DNA from: Lacinutrix sp. 5H-3-7-4
Lineage (GTDB): Bacteria > Bacteroidota > Bacteroidia > Flavobacteriales > Flavobacteriaceae
NCBI RefSeq assembly: GCF_000211855.2
Contig: NC_015638.1
Span: 682,001 to 746,000, forward strand
DNA length: 64,000 bases
Direction: 5' to 3'
The position numbers and the translations under genes were made by a program. This document shows, piece by piece, positions 62,106 to 64,000 of this stretch. How positions within the stretch are numbered: the first letter of the stretch is position 1; the number at the start of each line of letters is the position of its first letter. Under the pieces are notes generated by a model, which had not been told where the DNA came from, did no database searches, and was given only the letters and a program-made list of their open reading frames with translations.

Positions 62106-63527
62106 TTATTTTTTAACTAAAACCTTATATTCATTTTTAGCTAAAGGAATTGCATCGCCATTTAATTCTACTGTTTCGTTAGACATATAATCTACATAGA
62201 CTCCTTTTTGAGGTAAGCTTGCCTTTACGTTTTCTTCGGAAACATTTGCAATAAATACCACTTCGTCATTTTCTTTGGTTCTTGAAAAAGAAATTACATT
62301 TTCACCATTATCAATAGCGTTGTATTTAGCGGAAGCTTTTCCACCATGTAGAGCAGCATTGTTTTGCTTTAGTGTTGCTAATTTTTCTAATACCTTCCAT
62401 GTTTTACCTTTGGTATGCGGGAAACTATCTTTTTCAAAAAACAGTAATCTATGGTCTAAATCGTATTCTTGACCAGAATAAATTAATGGCATTCCTGGTG
62501 TTACATAAGCCAAAGCAGTCATCATTTCACCAGCTTCTCCCATACGTTCTTTAATGGTACCATTCCAAGAATTTTCATCGTGATTGGTTACAAAATTCAT
62601 TAAAATATCATCTGCTTCATAACGATTAAAATCGGTTTGTAATGCAGTTGTAAATTCGGTTGCATCTTTTTCACCTTTAGCAATTGCATTCATAGCATGG
62701 TGTCTATCCCAACCGTAAGCCATATCAAACAAACCATCTTTTAACAATTCTGGCTCCCAAGCTTCTGCTAGCATAAAAATGTCTTTTTTAGCGCGTAATT
62801 TTGGTATTCCTTGTTCCCAAAAATTAGTTGGTACAGATCCTGCAACATCACATCTAAAGCCATCAACACCTTCATTTGTTAACCAATAACTCATATCTGC
62901 AATCATTGCTTTTCGCATCTCTTGGTTGTCGTAGTTTAAATCGGCAACATCAGTCCAATCTGTATCTACAGGATGTACAACTTCGCCTTTATCATTTTGC
63001 GTGTAATATTCTGGATTGGTTTTTAACCAAGTATGATCCCAACCAGTGTGATTTGGTACCCAATCTAAAATCACATAGATTCCATTATCGTGAGCAGTAT
63101 TTACTAAGTCTCTAAAATTTTCAATTGTTCCGAATTCTGGATTGATTTTAGTAAAATCTGACACTGCATAATAACTACCTAAATATTTGTCTTGTTCTGC
63201 TTCTGGAAAATCGGTTGCAAACTTGCTATCTTCTCCTCCTGTAGCTTTACGCTTTGTTTCTGAAATAGGAAATACTGGCATTAACCAAATTACTTTTACA
63301 CCTAATTGTTTTAACTGCGGAATGTCTTTTGTGAAAGCTTCAAAAGTGCCTTCAGGTGAATATTGACGTATGTTAGCTTCATAGATAACAGCCGTTTCTA
63401 AATCGGAAGCCGAAATAGGTTGTATTGCTACTTTTTCTTCTGTAACAACTTTAGTTTCTTCTTGTTTTTTCTCTTCTTTACAAGCAAAAACACTAAGTAT
63501 TGCAAGGGATAAGATTAGTTTTTTCAT
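62106..63527 (-). CDS. GH13 alpha-amylase lipoprotein
   Basis: A 473-residue lipoprotein (signal ending LSVFAC, Cys16) of glycoside hydrolase family 13. It has DWVPNHTGWDHTWL near 155-168, the nucleophile Asp in GFRCDVAG, the acid Glu in LAEAWEP and the third Asp in FVTNHDENSW, so the catalytic set is complete. The ATG at 63527 gives a proper signal; the extra MH from 63533 is not needed. It follows the partial GH13 gene by eight bases. It probably acts on starch- or glycogen-like glucans at the cell surface or in the periplasm. Confidence 0.92.
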   Translation of the reverse strand: MKKLILSLAILSVFACKEEKKQEETKVVTEEKVAIQPISASDLETAVIYEANIRQYSPEGTFEAFTKDIPQLKQLGVKVIWLMPVFPISETKRKATGGEDSKFATDFPEAEQDKYLGSYYAVSDFTKINPEFGTIENFRDLVNTAHDNGIYVILDWVPNHTGWDHTWLKTNPEYYTQNDKGEVVHPVDTDWTDVADLNYDNQEMRKAMIADMSYWLTNEGVDGFRCDVAGSVPTNFWEQGIPKLRAKKDIFMLAEAWEPELLKDGLFDMAYGWDRHHAMNAIAKGEKDATEFTTALQTDFNRYEADDILMNFVTNHDENSWNGTIKERMGEAGEMMTALAYVTPGMPLIYSGQEYDLDHRLLFFEKDSFPHTKGKTWKVLEKLATLKQNNAALHGGKASAKYNAIDNGENVISFSRTKENDEVVFIANVSEENVKASLPQKGVYVDYMSNETVELNGDAIPLAKNEYKVLVKK

Positions 63528-63535
63528 GTGCATGT

Positions 63536-64000
63536 TTATTTAATATTTTCTAATAATAGGATGTTAGACTCTGTATCTATTGTGATTTTTCCGTTTGTAA
63601 CTTCTAGAATTTCTCCAGAATAGAAGTCTTTAATTTGTGCTCCTTCCTTAAAAACTGAAGACACATCAATAGTATGTTTTCCTTTAGGAATATCAATACC
63701 AATAATGACCTCATCTTTAAAATTTCCATTGGTATAGCTTCTGCTAAAAAGGTAAGGTGTATTGCTTAGCATGCTATGTTTTCCTGCTCCAACCGAAGGA
63801 TGATTACGTCTAAACTGACCTAATTTTTGCCAATGGATTAACAAGTCTTGTTGGTATGCTATTTCATTCCAATTCATAAAACTTCTTAAAGTAGCATCTC
63901 CAACAGTGCCTTCTATAGTCAAATCTCTTGCAGATTCGTCTCCATAATAAACTTGTGCAGCTCCAGGAGATAGTAATAATCGTGTTGCAGTTTCGTAGGT
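63536..64000 (-). CDS. GH13 alpha-amylase family enzyme (partial, 5' end off window)
   Basis: The frame is open from the stop at 63536 to the right edge, 154 codons, with no true start inside. The first visible residues, LLLSPGAAQVYYGDES, are the conserved seventh-to-eighth strand part of GH13 enzymes. FRRNHPSVGAGKHSML and a C-terminal beta domain (GIDIPKGKHTIDVSSVF and KDFYSGEILEV) follow. The catalytic residues lie upstream outside the window. The TTG at 63922 is internal and should not be taken as a start. It is directly upstream of the second amylase gene, in one transcript. Confidence 0.88.
   Translation of the reverse strand, partial: TYETATRLLLSPGAAQVYYGDESARDLTIEGTVGDATLRSFMNWNEIAYQQDLLIHWQKLGQFRRNHPSVGAGKHSMLSNTPYLFSRSYTNGNFKDEVIIGIDIPKGKHTIDVSSVFKEGAQIKDFYSGEILEVTNGKITIDTESNILLLENIK

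Noticed and set aside
1-64000. tRNA, rRNA, CRISPR, insertion sequences, prophage and T9SS sorting domains
   Set aside because: I read both strands and saw no cloverleaf, rRNA core, regular spacer array, transposase, phage gene or sorting-domain end that I could support.

Overview
The window is a stretch of chromosome from a marine-type Flavobacteriaceae bacterium (Bacteroidota). The call rests on the AT-rich DNA, the TamB/TamL pair, a SusC/SusD pair, -7 boxes of the Bacteroidota form TAnnTTTG, DUF547 proteins, a mevalonate pathway in a bacterium, and very close gene spacing with little ribosome-binding signal. I see no rRNA, tRNA, CRISPR array, insertion sequence or prophage. Almost all of the sequence is coding. 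Functions below are read from motifs by eye; no database search was run.

Layout. (1) 1-5142, minus strand: branched-chain amino acid operon ilvD-ilvB-ilvN-ilvC, with ilvC cut by the left edge. (2) 5482-12848: tamB-tamL outer-membrane assembly pair, then two small conserved proteins to 13710. (3) 13801-27446, plus strand: a long arsenosugar-type biosynthesis cluster. It holds an AhpD-like protein, the radical SAM enzyme ArsS, two DUF2064 transferases, a GT2 transferase of the same neighbourhood type, purine nucleoside phosphorylase, a fatty-acid-hydroxylase-like membrane enzyme, an exported rhodanese, a Cys-rich degenerate phosphoesterase and a DUF547 lipoprotein. Embedded in it is an uptake module of SusC, SusD and a sodium:solute symporter. 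(4) 27464-32301, minus strand: phosphatase, small Omp85 barrel, GH113-like lipoprotein, outer-membrane protein and a second DUF547 protein. (5) 32484-39549, plus strand: flavoprotein, membrane polyferredoxin, MORN-like protein, DPM1-like GT2, mannan-synthase-like GT2 and a GT-C enzyme. (6) 39552-45810, minus strand: methyltransferase, ferritin-like DUF2383 protein, small exported protein, and a polyamine operon (arginine decarboxylase, agmatinase, DHS-like synthase) that runs into an acidic protein and an RMD1-family protein. (7) 46236-54454: ASCH-domain lipoprotein, divergent RsuA-like protein, nitrilase, UbiA prenyltransferase with mevalonate kinase and diphosphomevalonate decarboxylase, a TetR regulator, a HI0933-type flavoprotein and a GDPD. 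(8) 54551-64000: a three-part phosphatase/kinase-like/barrel protein, an HD-Pycsar-effector-like protein, a GAF protein and two GH13 amylases, the second cut by the right edge.

How it may fit together. Regions 3-5 look like one accessory programme. ArsS would join the deoxyadenosyl group of SAM to a methylated arsenical, the phosphorylase would remove adenine, and the sugar transferases would extend the product, perhaps onto a lipid. No ArsM-type arsenic methyltransferase is visible here, so that step must be elsewhere or come from outside; the SusCD-symporter module could bring the substrate in. Region 5 could supply glycan assembly and redox functions, and the GH113-like enzyme next to a mannan-synthase-like GT2 suggests a beta-mannan or related glycan. 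The strongest leads for new biology are this combined import and biosynthesis cluster, the orphan HD-Pycsar-effector protein, the three-part surface protein, two enzyme homologues that have lost catalytic residues, and an unexplained 51-codon ORF with its own terminator upstream of speA.
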